Source: Sphingomonadaceae bacterium (GTDB taxonomy: Bacteria > Pseudomonadota > Alphaproteobacteria > Sphingomonadales > Sphingomonadaceae). From it: 64,000 bases of DNA. Below are positions 9,022-17,262 of the stretch, piece after piece. Within the stretch, counting starts at the first letter, position 1, and each line of letters begins with the position of its first letter. Below the pieces are notes generated by a model, which had not been told where the DNA came from, made no database searches, and worked only from the letters and a program-made list of their open reading frames with translations. Position numbers and translations under genes: made by a program. The stretch spans positions 1 through 64,000 of the forward strand of contig CANJQJ010000006.1 of NCBI GenBank assembly GCA_947476425.1. Reading direction: 5' to 3'.

Positions 9022-9044
9022 AATCGGAGTGATTCGTTCCGATT
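9022..9044 (-). promoter_or_regulatory. Candidate operator for the suf Rrf2 regulator
   Basis: A perfect 7-bp inverted repeat, AATCGGA ... TCCGATT with a 9-bp spacer, lies directly upstream of the regulator's start codon at 9012. It covers the expected transcription start given by the promoter at 9047-9075. The 23-bp length suits a dimeric Rrf2 protein. The match is positional and symmetrical; it does not clearly follow the E. coli IscR type 1 or type 2 consensus. Confidence 0.5.
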
Positions 9045-9046
9045 AG

Positions 9047-9075
9047 AAAATGGTGGCGCCGTTGCCAAGGGTCAA
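9047..9075 (-). promoter_or_regulatory. Candidate sigma-70 promoter of the suf operon
   Basis: On the minus strand TTGACC (-35) is followed after 17 bp by CATTTT (-10, a poor match with only three consensus bases). The predicted start falls inside the inverted repeat at 9022-9044. The strong -35 and weak -10 would suit a regulated promoter. Confidence 0.4.
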
Positions 9076-9124
9076 GTGGCGGCTCGTACGAATAATCGCA
9101 TGTTAGTATCTACCAAACGCCGCG

Positions 9125-9853
9125 TCAGCCACCACTCGCGCGCCATTTCCGGTAATTCGCCTTGGCTTCCTGAACATAACCGCTGCGCGCGATCAGTTTG
9201 AGAAACAGCCGATTGACCAGGTTCGCCGGGAACGGCAGCGGTCGCGCGAAATCAATGAAGAGTACGACCCGCACCTCATCGCTGAGATTCCAGGCGCTAT
9301 GCGGGAAGCTGTCGTCGAAGATCAGGCTATGTCCTTCGCGCCAATGGCGCCGCTGGCCGGCGACCTCGATCCCGCACAGCCGCTCATCATCGGGCACCAG
9401 TACGCCCAGATGATAGCGTAATACCCCCTTGTAGGGCCCGCGATGCATCGGCAATCGCTTGCCCGGCTCGAGGATCGAGAAAAAGGCGGTGGTGAGCCCG
9501 GGGACTTGGCGCACCGCCGCCCAAGTTGCCGGACACAGCGCGATATTTTCCTCGAAGCGCGCGCCATAACCCAGAAGGAAAAAGGTCTTCCACCCGCGAT
9601 CGTTGCTCAGCTTGCGCTGGTCATCGGAGATTTCCTCGAAACCTGGTACGCGAACGCCACTATCAAACAGATTCAACAATTCGCCCCGGACGGCGGGATA
9701 CCAGGCTTCGATTCGTCGCACCCACGGGAACATGGTGGGCGAGAAGAACGCGCTATTGCCAACCCGCGACAATCGCCCGAGCAGGCTCTCGACGCGCGGC
9801 ATCAGCCCGCCAGCGAACCGCAACGTGCGCGGTTCCGCAACCGCGACTGTCAT
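9125..9853 (-). CDS. Aspartyl/asparaginyl beta-hydroxylase-like 2-oxoglutarate dioxygenase (LpxO/OlsC-related)
   Basis: The 242-residue protein belongs to the aspartyl/asparaginyl beta-hydroxylase fold family, which includes lipid hydroxylases LpxO (lipid A) and OlsC (ornithine lipid). Iron ligand candidates are His137 in MHRGPYKG and His185 in DDSFPHSAWN, with the RYHLG strand (His148) and Arg195 in DEVRVVLFIDF for 2-oxoglutarate. The start ATG 9853 overlaps the stop of the FeeM-like gene (ATGA), so the two enzymes are co-translated. The natural reading is hydroxylation of an acyl chain or amino acid in the product of the partner enzyme; peptide hydroxylation is the alternative. No signal peptide is seen. 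Confidence 0.85.
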   Translation of the reverse strand: MTVAVAEPRTLRFAGGLMPRVESLLGRLSRVGNSAFFSPTMFPWVRRIEAWYPAVRGELLNLFDSGVRVPGFEEISDDQRKLSNDRGWKTFFLLGYGARFEENIALCPATWAAVRQVPGLTTAFFSILEPGKRLPMHRGPYKGVLRYHLGVLVPDDERLCGIEVAGQRRHWREGHSLIFDDSFPHSAWNLSDEVRVVLFIDFARPLPFPANLVNRLFLKLIARSGYVQEAKANYRKWRASGG

Positions 9854-10584
9854 GCCCACACCAACTCGCGCGTAGGTTCGATTGTCCGGTCGAAACCGAT
9901 AAGCGCCGCTTCGTCATAATTCGCAGCGAAGAAGGGATAGCGATCGATGACGCGCGCTGCCTCTTCGTCATAGCTTACCAACATTAGCCCGAGCGGTCTG
10001 TTCCGCCCGGGATACGGCCTCGGCGTGGCGATCGCCTGGCAACGCAGCACGCGCCGATAGAATGCCGAATGCTCCGTGCGTACCGTGGCGGTCACCGATG
10101 AACGCGCCCGCAATCCCGCTGCGATGAATGGCAGCCGCAGCGTCATGTAGGCGAATTCGGGAATATTCCCTGCGAGAAGCGGATCGACGCAAAAACAATT
10201 GGGATCGATCAGCCGCTCCCCCGCCTCGACCAACGGCAGCAGCAAATCGGGAAAGACCGAGCATGCTGGCGACTCCCATGCGCCCCTATCGATGACATGC
10301 AACCGGATCGCCGCGCACAGATGCCCCTCGAACCATAGCCCGCAATTGAACATGTTAGCACTCGCATCGAACCGGTCCCGCAACCTGGCATCGGCACGCC
10401 GCTCGGTCGCCCCCTCGCGTCGAAACGAGCGGTAGCGCAAGTCCTGGATCGCATCGGTATCGTCTTCGCCAATTGCGACGTGCTGGTCGATCATCCTGGT
10501 GATCCGCGCAATCCGGCTGCGAAGGCCGTGTTCGGTAGCGAGGATGGCTTTCAGGTGATCCGCTATCGCCGTCGTGCATCGCAT
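9850..10584 (-). CDS. FeeM-like N-acyl amino acid synthase (GNAT fold)
   Basis: This 244-residue protein resembles the FeeM/autoinducer-synthase branch of GNAT acyltransferases, which join an ACP-bound fatty acyl chain to an amino acid. Matching segments are DAIQDLRYRSFRREG, the strand FEGHLCAAIRLHVID, the DPNCFCVDPLLAG segment, TATVRTEHSAFYRRVL and the C-terminal PLGLMLVSYDEEAARVI. ATG 10584 was chosen because a strong AGGGGGTGG ribosome site precedes it; the upstream in-frame extension is poorly protein-like. The stop overlaps the hydroxylase gene, and an AraC-type regulator gene lies 139 bp upstream on the same strand. The amino acid substrate is unknown. Confidence 0.75.
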   Translation of the reverse strand: MRCTTAIADHLKAILATEHGLRSRIARITRMIDQHVAIGEDDTDAIQDLRYRSFRREGATERRADARLRDRFDASANMFNCGLWFEGHLCAAIRLHVIDRGAWESPACSVFPDLLLPLVEAGERLIDPNCFCVDPLLAGNIPEFAYMTLRLPFIAAGLRARSSVTATVRTEHSAFYRRVLRCQAIATPRPYPGRNRPLGLMLVSYDEEAARVIDRYPFFAANYDEAALIGFDRTIEPTRELVWA

Positions 10585-10723
10585 GTTGCCACCCCCTGCT
10601 GGAATGGCGGGATAGTTATCAGCGCGATGGCAGCGATGCCCGCGGAGACGAATCCGTAATGAACTTAACCTGTTGCAGGATGAATTGGCTCGACCGGCAC
10701 TCGGTAACGGCACGAGATGCGCG

Positions 10724-11584
10724 CTAGGTTTTCAATGTCAGTTCCGGCAAATCCCCGATCAGCTTGCGTCGTTCGAACGTCAGCCGCGTGACGGGAGATG
10801 GGTTGTTCAGCAATTGCGTCGGGGTCAGTCCCGTGAACTGTTTGAACTCACGAATGAAATGCGATTGATCCGAAAAGGAATCGCCAGCCACGTCCGCCCA
10901 GCCGGCCTCACCCTCCGACAGTAGCGAGGCAGCCTTCAGCGCCCGGTATTTGCGCGCAAGCAGCTTGGGCGGACCGCCATAGATTCGCCGCGCCAGCCGC
11001 TCGACCTGCCGGCTCGAAATGCCCGCATCCGCCACCAGGCGATCGACTTCCGGCGATGAAGTGCTTGCCAGCCAGTGATCGGTCAGCCGCGTGAACCAAA
11101 GGGGCGGCTCCTGGACCCGCGCGAACAGGATCCTCATCAACGCGTCCATGCAATCGGCGATGTTCTCCTGCGATGGCGCGTTACGCATCGCGTCCAGCGA
11201 ATCATGAACCACCGCGCCCAATATGTCGGATGCATCGACGACCGTGTCGGCAAACCTGCTGGCATCGTCGCGTATCAATGCAGCCCAGCCCGCAGGCAGG
11301 ATCCCGATCCCGGCAACAAGCAAGGGCCCCGTCACCGTGAAACGCGTCGATCCAAATGTCGGCCCGAGTAAGGAGACCGGGGGTGCGAGAGACACAGAGC
11401 CATCGCCGAACCGATAACTTCCTCCTCCGGAAATCATGAAGCGGAGCTGCGGGAGATCCGCACGCATCATGTCGGAAAAATGAGGCAGGTCCGCATGGAA
11501 GATATAATAGGACGATATGACGCTGCGAAGCGAAGCCGCAGGTGTCAGATAACGCAATCCGATCGGTGGCCTGTCTATCCGCAC
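10724..11584 (-). CDS. AraC-family transcriptional regulator
   Basis: The 286-residue protein has an N-terminal cupin-like sensing half and a C-terminal AraC DNA-binding domain. Two helix-turn-helix motifs are visible: PPKLLARKYRALKAASLL, and DQSHFIREFKQFTGLTPTQ, the classic second-HTH signature. The start is GTG 11584 with an AGGGG ribosome site; the next ATG is about 40 residues in. The gene reads toward the FeeM-like and hydroxylase genes, so it probably controls them. Directly repeated GGAAACCAT elements upstream could be its own binding sites. Confidence 0.9.
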   Translation of the reverse strand: MRIDRPPIGLRYLTPAASLRSVISSYYIFHADLPHFSDMMRADLPQLRFMISGGGSYRFGDGSVSLAPPVSLLGPTFGSTRFTVTGPLLVAGIGILPAGWAALIRDDASRFADTVVDASDILGAVVHDSLDAMRNAPSQENIADCMDALMRILFARVQEPPLWFTRLTDHWLASTSSPEVDRLVADAGISSRQVERLARRIYGGPPKLLARKYRALKAASLLSEGEAGWADVAGDSFSDQSHFIREFKQFTGLTPTQLLNNPSPVTRLTFERRKLIGDLPELTLKT

Positions 11585-11613
11585 GAACGCCCCTGTTCCG
11601 CCGTCGACCTATA

Positions 11614-11639
11614 GGAAACCATCAAGTCTCGGAAACCAT
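11614..11639. promoter_or_regulatory. Direct repeat upstream of the AraC-type gene, candidate operator
   Basis: GGAAACCAT occurs twice (11614-11622 and 11631-11639), start-to-start distance 17 bp. On the regulator's strand a -10-like TATAGG follows immediately after the second copy. AraC-family proteins bind directly repeated half-sites next to or over the -35 region, so the layout fits autoregulation. This rests on position and repetition only. Confidence 0.35.
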
Positions 11640-11686
11640 AAGCGCATTTTGCGATTGCGCGCATCTTTCTTTTGGAAACGCCGCCT

Positions 11687-11825
11687 AAAAAAAAGCCCGA
11701 CCCGGACAAATCCGGGCCGAGCCTTGAGTAAAGGCTTCCTCGGGGGGAAGACCTTCGGGTCGCACTACCTTGCTATGCAGAGTCGCGGATGCTGTCTTGA
11801 ACAAATCCGACCTCTATCCCTAATA
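11687..11825 (-). ncRNA. Candidate small RNA with rho-independent terminator
   Basis: The minus strand here carries a run of hairpins that ends in a canonical terminator but belongs to no open reading frame. In transcript order there is a stem CTTCC/GGAAG with a CCCCGA loop (11735-11750), a perfect six-base stem AGCCTT/AAGGCT (11720-11736), and a terminal stem CCCGGA/TCCGGG with loop TTTG (11701-11716, extended by GC pairs), followed by eight T. The C-rich loop could pair with purine-rich ribosome sites, as in known alphaproteobacterial sRNAs. The 5' end is a guess; a -10-like TTTTAT lies near 11825. This element fills most of the 346-bp gap before pyrD. Confidence 0.6.
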
Positions 11826-11930
11826 AAACGCGATATTTGGTGGTTTTTCGAGCAGCTCCGAAATACTGGCAGGATTGAAATCCCCGGGCGGCGCTTTGAC
11901 GGACGACCGCCTCGCTGCCATAGCCCGACG

Positions 11931-12965
11931 ATGTCGATCTACCGCCTTGTTCGCCCCCTGATTTTTACGCTGGATGCCGAACGCGCGCACAAGTTGAGCC
12001 TTGTCGCGCTGCGCTTGAAGCCTTTCAGCCCGATTTCCGAACCCTTCGATCCGATTCTCGCCACCCGAGTCGCGGGGCTCGATTTCCCAAGCCCGATCGG
12101 TCTGGCGGCCGGTTATGACAAGGATGCCGTAGCGCCAGATCAACTGCTTGGCCTGGGATTCGGTTTCGTCGAGGTCGGCACGCTGACGCCCTTGCCACAG
12201 GCGGGCAACCCGACGCCGCGCCTGTTCCGGCTCGTCGAGGATCGCGCCGTGATAAATCGCATGGGGTTCAACAATGGTGGCCAGGCGGATGCACACGCGC
12301 GGCTCTCCCGTCGCAAGCGGCGCGGCATCGTCGGTGTCAATATCGGTGCAAACAAGGACGCCACCGATCGCATTGCCGACTATGTGGCAGGCGCAACTGC
12401 GATGGCCGATGTCGCCGACTACCTCACCATCAATATTTCGTCCCCCAATACCCCCGGCTTGCGTGCGCTTCAGGACAAAGGCGCGCTGGAAGAGCTTCTC
12501 GCTCGCACGCTGGCGGCGCGCGGCACCAACGAGGTACCCGTCTTCCTCAAGGTCGCTCCCGATCTCGAGCCTGCCGATATCGACGATATCGCCAAGGTTG
12601 CGATCGACCAGAAGATCGATGCGCTCATCGTTTCGAACACCACAATCAGCCGACCAACCCTCGCGTCGCGCCATGCCCGCGAGACCGGCGGGCTTTCCGG
12701 GGCACCGCTGCGCGACCTTGCACTCCAGAGACTGCGCGATTTCCGCAAGGCGACCGGCGCCAGCCTGCCCCTTATCGGAGCGGGTGGCATTGCCAGTGCC
12801 GAGGACGCCTATGCCCGTATTCGCGCAGGGGCCAATTTGGTGCAGCTCTATTCGGCGCTGGTATATGAAGGCCCAGGCCTCGCGCGTCGGATCGCAGACG
12901 ACCTTGCGGAGCTACTGGAACGCGATGGATTTTCAAATGTCGCACAGGCCGTCGGCTCGGGATAG
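11931..12965 (+). CDS. pyrD: Dihydroorotate dehydrogenase (quinone), class 2
   Basis: PyrD oxidises dihydroorotate to orotate in pyrimidine synthesis, passing electrons to quinone at the inner membrane. The 344-residue length, the N-terminal membrane-associating helix (YRLVRPLIFTLDAERAHKLS), IGLAAGYDKDA, the FMN-site GFNNGG, the catalytic serine region INISSPNTPGLR and the phosphate-binding LIGAGGI all match class 2. ATG 11931 is the conserved start; upstream in-frame codons cross the small-RNA region and are not coding. The ggt gene follows 54 bp downstream on the same strand. Confidence 0.96.
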   Translation: MSIYRLVRPLIFTLDAERAHKLSLVALRLKPFSPISEPFDPILATRVAGLDFPSPIGLAAGYDKDAVAPDQLLGLGFGFVEVGTLTPLPQAGNPTPRLFRLVEDRAVINRMGFNNGGQADAHARLSRRKRRGIVGVNIGANKDATDRIADYVAGATAMADVADYLTINISSPNTPGLRALQDKGALEELLARTLAARGTNEVPVFLKVAPDLEPADIDDIAKVAIDQKIDALIVSNTTISRPTLASRHARETGGLSGAPLRDLALQRLRDFRKATGASLPLIGAGGIASAEDAYARIRAGANLVQLYSALVYEGPGLARRIADDLAELLERDGFSNVAQAVGSG

Positions 12966-13019
12966 TGTCGTGACCACACGCCACCAACCCATCGCAGCAT
13001 CACCCAGTGAGGTAGCCTG

Positions 13020-14693
13020 ATGTTCTCCCGTATCTTCATCTTACTCTCCCTGCTGCTGGCACCGCTCGCGACCGTGCAGGCCAAGGGGGGAATGGTCACG
13101 GCCGCCAACAAGCGCGCTGCGCAGGCCGGGCAGGAGATGCTCCGAGCGGGGGGAAGCGCAACGGATGCGGCGATGGCGATGATGCTCACACTCGGCGTAG
13201 TCGAACCGCAATCCTCGGGTATTGGCGGCGGTGGATTCCTCGTACATCATGATGGCAAGACCAGCATGATCGCCACGATCGACGGACGGGAAACCGCCCC
13301 GGCTGCAGCGCGTCCGGATCGATTCCTCGGCGCCGACGGCAAGCCGCTTGCCTTCAGCGACGCGTATCCGGGCGGGCTGTCGGTGGGCGTCCCGGGAAAT
13401 ATAGCGCTCATGGCGAGGGCCCACGCGCGCTGGGGAAAACTGCCCTGGGCCCGTTTATTCCAGCCAGCGATCCGGATTGCCGAAAAAGGCTATATGGTCA
13501 CCCCGATCCTCGCCAGCCGGCTCGCGATGATGCAAACTGTCTGGGCCGATTTTCCCGAGGCACGGGCGCTCTATTGGCAGGATGGCGCACCGAAAAAAGT
13601 CGGCGACACCGTCCGCAATCCGGAGCTGGCGAAAACGCTTCGTCGTATAGCGGTGGGCGGACCCGATGAATTCTACAAGGGCCGGACCGCGCATGCGATC
13701 AGCGATGCAGTCGCCGCCGCACCGCGCCATCCAGCCGCACTGACGCTCGATGATCTCGCCGCCTATCATGTGCAGGAGCGCCCCGCAGTCTGCACCCGCT
13801 ACCGCGTCTGGAAAATCTGCTCGATGGGGCCGCCCTCTTCCGGTGCGACTACCGTGCTCGGCATCCTCGGCATTCTTGAGCATTTCGATCTCAAGCGGCT
13901 CGGAAAGTCTTCGCCCGTCGCATGGCATTTGATCGGCGAGGCCATGCAACTCGCTTATGCGGATCGCGGACTTTACCTCGGGGATGCCGATTTCGTGCCG
14001 GTGCCCGTCGCTGGCCTACTCGATCCCGCCTATCTCGCAAGTCGAGCGAAGCTCGTTTCCCCCGATCGCACCCTGGCCGATTATCTCCCCGGCAATCCCC
14101 CGGGCGCAGCCCCGCGCGCGGCCCTGCCTGCTCCGCCCGAGCACGGCACGACACATTTCGTCGCGGTCGATCGGTCCGGCAATGTCGATACGATGACCTC
14201 GACCGTCGAGGGCCCGTTCGGCAGCCAGTTGCTCGCCGACGGGATGATTCTCAACAATGAGCTGACCGATTTCAGCTTCGCGCCCCAAAGGGGTGGAGCG
14301 CCCGCCGCGAACCGCATCGAACCCGGCAAGCGGCCGCTTTCTTCTATGGCGCCGACAATCGTCTACGACGCGCAGGACAAGGTCGTGCTGGCGCTCGGAT
14401 CGGCCGGTGGCAAGCAGATCATCATGCATGTCACGCGGACGCTGATCGGGGTTCTCGACTGGGGCCTCGATATTGGTGATGCGGTCGCTCTCCCCAATAT
14501 CTTCTTCCGCGATCGGACCCTGCTGGTCGAGGAAGGCTCGGCACTCCATGACATGATCCCGGCACTCACCGCGCTTGGCCACAGCGTCGCGCCGGCGACG
14601 CTCGGCTCGAAGGTCAACGCCATCCAGCGCACTCCCACGGGCTGGCGCGGCGCCGCCGATCCGCGTAGCGAAGGCGTGACGCTGGGCGAGTGA
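13020..14693 (+). CDS. ggt: Gamma-glutamyltransferase (secreted)
   Basis: The 557-residue precursor has a signal peptide (MFSRIFILLSLLLAPLATVQ, cut after AKA-like site near 21). It has the two-subunit Ntn-hydrolase layout: the autoprocessing and catalytic Thr377 starts TTHFVAVD, and SSMAPTIV and GSAGGKQII line the active site in the small subunit. It cleaves the gamma-glutamyl bond of glutathione and related peptides in the periplasm. A GTGAGGT ribosome site precedes the ATG. The family signature is complete, so activity is expected. It may share a transcript with pyrD, and the acyl-CoA synthetase gene follows 79 bp later. Confidence 0.94.
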   Translation: MFSRIFILLSLLLAPLATVQAKGGMVTAANKRAAQAGQEMLRAGGSATDAAMAMMLTLGVVEPQSSGIGGGGFLVHHDGKTSMIATIDGRETAPAAARPDRFLGADGKPLAFSDAYPGGLSVGVPGNIALMARAHARWGKLPWARLFQPAIRIAEKGYMVTPILASRLAMMQTVWADFPEARALYWQDGAPKKVGDTVRNPELAKTLRRIAVGGPDEFYKGRTAHAISDAVAAAPRHPAALTLDDLAAYHVQERPAVCTRYRVWKICSMGPPSSGATTVLGILGILEHFDLKRLGKSSPVAWHLIGEAMQLAYADRGLYLGDADFVPVPVAGLLDPAYLASRAKLVSPDRTLADYLPGNPPGAAPRAALPAPPEHGTTHFVAVDRSGNVDTMTSTVEGPFGSQLLADGMILNNELTDFSFAPQRGGAPAANRIEPGKRPLSSMAPTIVYDAQDKVVLALGSAGGKQIIMHVTRTLIGVLDWGLDIGDAVALPNIFFRDRTLLVEEGSALHDMIPALTALGHSVAPATLGSKVNAIQRTPTGWRGAADPRSEGVTLGE

Positions 14694-14772
14694 CTCGACG
14701 GGATATCAACGACATCCCTGCCGCCATGTTCGCCCGGGCGGAAATGACGCAGATGGAGAAAATGGAGAGCGC

Positions 14773-16524
14773 ATGAGGCCACTGGAGACATTCCCCAATC
14801 TTGTGACGATGTTCTTCGCCCGAGCCGAGCAGCACGGGGATTCGCCCTTTCTCTGGGCCAAGCGTGACGGGAAATGGCTACCCACAAGTTGGGCCGAAAC
14901 CGCGCGGCAGGTACGATCGCTCGCGAACGCGTTGAAGGCACTCGATCTGCTACCGGGCGATCGAGTCATGCTGGTCTCCGAAAACCGCCCGGAATGGTGC
15001 ATTGCGGACCTCGCAATCATGGCCGCCGGCTGCATTTCGGTACCGACCTACACAACCAATACCGAACGAGATCATCTCCATATCATCGAGAATAGCGGTG
15101 CCCGCGCGGTCTTCGTCTCCTCTCCGAAGCTCGCGAAGACGCTGGTACCGGCCGCATTGCGCTCATCAGCATGCCGCGCCGTCATCGGTTTCGAACCGCT
15201 CCGCATCGGTCAATCGGGCGCGATCGGTTTCCACCAGATGGCCGATCTCATCGCCGAACATCCACCTGCGCAACTCGTAACCGACTTCCAGCGCGATGAT
15301 CTGGCCTGCCTGATCTACACCAGCGGCACCGGCGGCGCACCGCGCGGCGTACGCCAGCATCATGGCGCCATCCTGTGCAACGTCGAGGGCTGCGTCGATC
15401 TCGTCGACCAGGAATTCGGCTGGGGCGACGAAACCTTCCTGAGCTTCCTTCCCGCAAGCCATGCCTATGAACATACCGGCGGCCAATATCTGCCGATCGC
15501 GCTGGGCGCGCAGATCTATTATTCGGAAGGCCTGGAAAAGCTCGCCTCGAACATCGAGGAGGTGCGACCGACGATCATGATCGTGGTGCCGCGACTGTTC
15601 GAGGTGCTGCGCGCGCGCATCCTCAAGTCGATCCAGAAGCAAGGCCCGGTCGCGCGATATCTGCTCGACAATGCGCTCGCCATCGGCGCAAGGCGCTACG
15701 AAGGCCGGCGTCGGCTGGCGGACCTTCCGATGGACCTTCTCCTCGGCGCCGCACTGCGCCCCAAGATCACCGCGCGCTTCGGCGGACGGATGAAGGCAAT
15801 GGTCTCGGGCGGTGCGCCACTCAATCCTGAAATCGGCATATTCTTCGAAGCGCTCGGATTGACCCTGCTTCAGGGCTATGGCCAGACCGAGGCCGGCCCG
15901 GTGGTTTCATGCAATCGGCCGAGTGCGGGCATTCGAATGGATACCGTCGGCCCTCCGATGAAGGGGGTCGAAGTGCGCATCGCCGAGGATGGCGAGATCC
16001 TCGTCCGCGGCGAACTCGTCATGCACGGCTATTGGCAGAATCCGGAGGAAACGGCGCGGGTTCTGAAGAATGGCTGGCTCCATTCAGGTGATATCGGTCA
16101 TCTCGACGATCAGGGCCGGCTGGTGATCACCGATCGCAAGAAGGATCTCATCGTCAACGATAAGGGCGACAACGTCGCACCGCAACGGGTCGAGGGCATG
16201 CTAACGCTCGAGCCCGAAATCCTCCAGGCGATGGTGGTGGGCGACAAGCGGCCACATCTCGTCAGCCTGATCGTGCCGGATCCGGAGTGGGTCCGCGAGA
16301 ATGGGCAACTGGAAGGCGAAGCGCTCCGCCACGCGATCGGCAGCGCTGTCGATCGCGTCAATCAAGGCCTGTCGGTAATCGAAAAAATCCGCCGCTTCAT
16401 CATCGCGGACGAGCCCTTCACAATCGAGAACAGCCAGCTCACGCCGTCGCTCAAGATCCGCCGGCATATCATTCGCGAAGTCTATGGGGAGCGGCTGGAT
16501 GCCCTCTACAAGCGGAGCGATTAG
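14773..16524 (+). CDS. AMP-dependent long-chain acyl-CoA synthetase family protein
   Basis: The 583-residue enzyme has the adenylation core: YTSGTGGAPRGV phosphate loop near residue 178, GYGQTEAGPVV, WLHSGDIGHLD, and the hinge DRKKDLIVNDKGDNVAPQRV. It is closest in style to long-chain fatty acyl-CoA synthetases. It activates a carboxylic acid as acyl-AMP and then as a CoA thioester. The start ATG follows GGAGAG. A 16-codon reading frame (14725-14776) ends by overlapping this ATG as ATGA, which might act as a coupling leader. Chain-length preference cannot be read from sequence. Confidence 0.9.
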   Translation: MRPLETFPNLVTMFFARAEQHGDSPFLWAKRDGKWLPTSWAETARQVRSLANALKALDLLPGDRVMLVSENRPEWCIADLAIMAAGCISVPTYTTNTERDHLHIIENSGARAVFVSSPKLAKTLVPAALRSSACRAVIGFEPLRIGQSGAIGFHQMADLIAEHPPAQLVTDFQRDDLACLIYTSGTGGAPRGVRQHHGAILCNVEGCVDLVDQEFGWGDETFLSFLPASHAYEHTGGQYLPIALGAQIYYSEGLEKLASNIEEVRPTIMIVVPRLFEVLRARILKSIQKQGPVARYLLDNALAIGARRYEGRRRLADLPMDLLLGAALRPKITARFGGRMKAMVSGGAPLNPEIGIFFEALGLTLLQGYGQTEAGPVVSCNRPSAGIRMDTVGPPMKGVEVRIAEDGEILVRGELVMHGYWQNPEETARVLKNGWLHSGDIGHLDDQGRLVITDRKKDLIVNDKGDNVAPQRVEGMLTLEPEILQAMVVGDKRPHLVSLIVPDPEWVRENGQLEGEALRHAIGSAVDRVNQGLSVIEKIRRFIIADEPFTIENSQLTPSLKIRRHIIREVYGERLDALYKRSD

Positions 16525-16572
16525 GCTGAGGGACACCGTTCCAGCAACCAGCCGCATGCCTCCGAAGCAAGC

Positions 16573-17262
16573 TCACTCACCCCAGTCGAGAATCGCCCAT
16601 CCGCGTTCCGCGGCAAGGCGGCGCAGCTTGTCATGTGCGTTCACCGCATATGCCTCGTCGGCCCATTCGAGGACCGGGGCATCCGACGCGTGATCCGAAT
16701 AAAAGCGAATCCGGACGCTGTGGCGGTCGATTTCCTGTCCGGACATCCAGCGGTGGATCATCCGGAGCTTGGCGGGACCATAGCAATTCTCTCCGTCGAT
16801 CCGCGCAATGATGCGATCATCTAGCCCGGTGAGATTGTTGGTCGCGATCACGTCGTCGAAGCCAAGCTGATCGGCAATTGCCTGGACATAGACTCGATAG
16901 GAAGCCGTAGCCATCACAAGCCTGCGTCCCGCCGCGCGGTCCAGCGCTATGGCCTTGAACGCGCCGAGATGGATATTCTCCGCCAGCGTATGCTCGGCGA
17001 AGCTCGCCGCAACGCGCGCGAGCTCCGCGCGGCCCGTATGAGCGCCGAGGATGATGTGCTGCATCATCTCCTTGAGCCGCGCACGATCGATCCAGCGCAG
17101 TTGGTAGGCAATGAGCAGCGGCGGGATCAGGGGCGCCAGCAGCAGGCGCCACGGCGCGAGCCGAAGCGCGGCATGCCACAGGAATGGCGCAAAGGTTGCC
17201 TGGCGCGTTATGGTGCGATCCATATCGTAGATGGCGATTTCACGGATCATTTCGGCAATCAT
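16573..17262 (-). CDS. HAD-superfamily IB hydrolase (SerB/CicA-like phosphatase)
   Basis: The 229-residue protein has HAD motif I DMDRT (Asp13 nucleophile, Asp15 acid/base), motif II in MATASYR, a conserved lysine in GPAKLRMIHRW, and motif III/IV SDHASDAPVLEWAD. A hydrophobic helical insertion (LLLAPLIPPLLIAYQL) sits in the cap. Subfamily IB members dephosphorylate phosphoserine, lipid phosphates or other small phosphomonoesters; the hydrophobic cap hints at a lipid or membrane-near substrate. Its start overlaps the stop of the midA-like gene (ATGA), making it the last gene of the six-gene lgt-region operon. Confidence 0.85.
   Translation of the reverse strand: MIAEMIREIAIYDMDRTITRQATFAPFLWHAALRLAPWRLLLAPLIPPLLIAYQLRWIDRARLKEMMQHIILGAHTGRAELARVAASFAEHTLAENIHLGAFKAIALDRAAGRRLVMATASYRVYVQAIADQLGFDDVIATNNLTGLDDRIIARIDGENCYGPAKLRMIHRWMSGQEIDRHSVRIRFYSDHASDAPVLEWADEAYAVNAHDKLRRLAAERGWAILDWGE

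Noticed and set aside
11820-12674. Minus-strand 284-codon frame opposite pyrD
   Set aside because: pyrD on the plus strand is full length with all motifs. The minus-strand terminator at 11687-11722 is better explained by a small RNA.
14725-14776. 16-codon frame ending on the start codon of the acyl-CoA synthetase
   Set aside because: It lacks a ribosome site and its sequence is not informative; it may be a coupling leader but cannot be supported as a gene.
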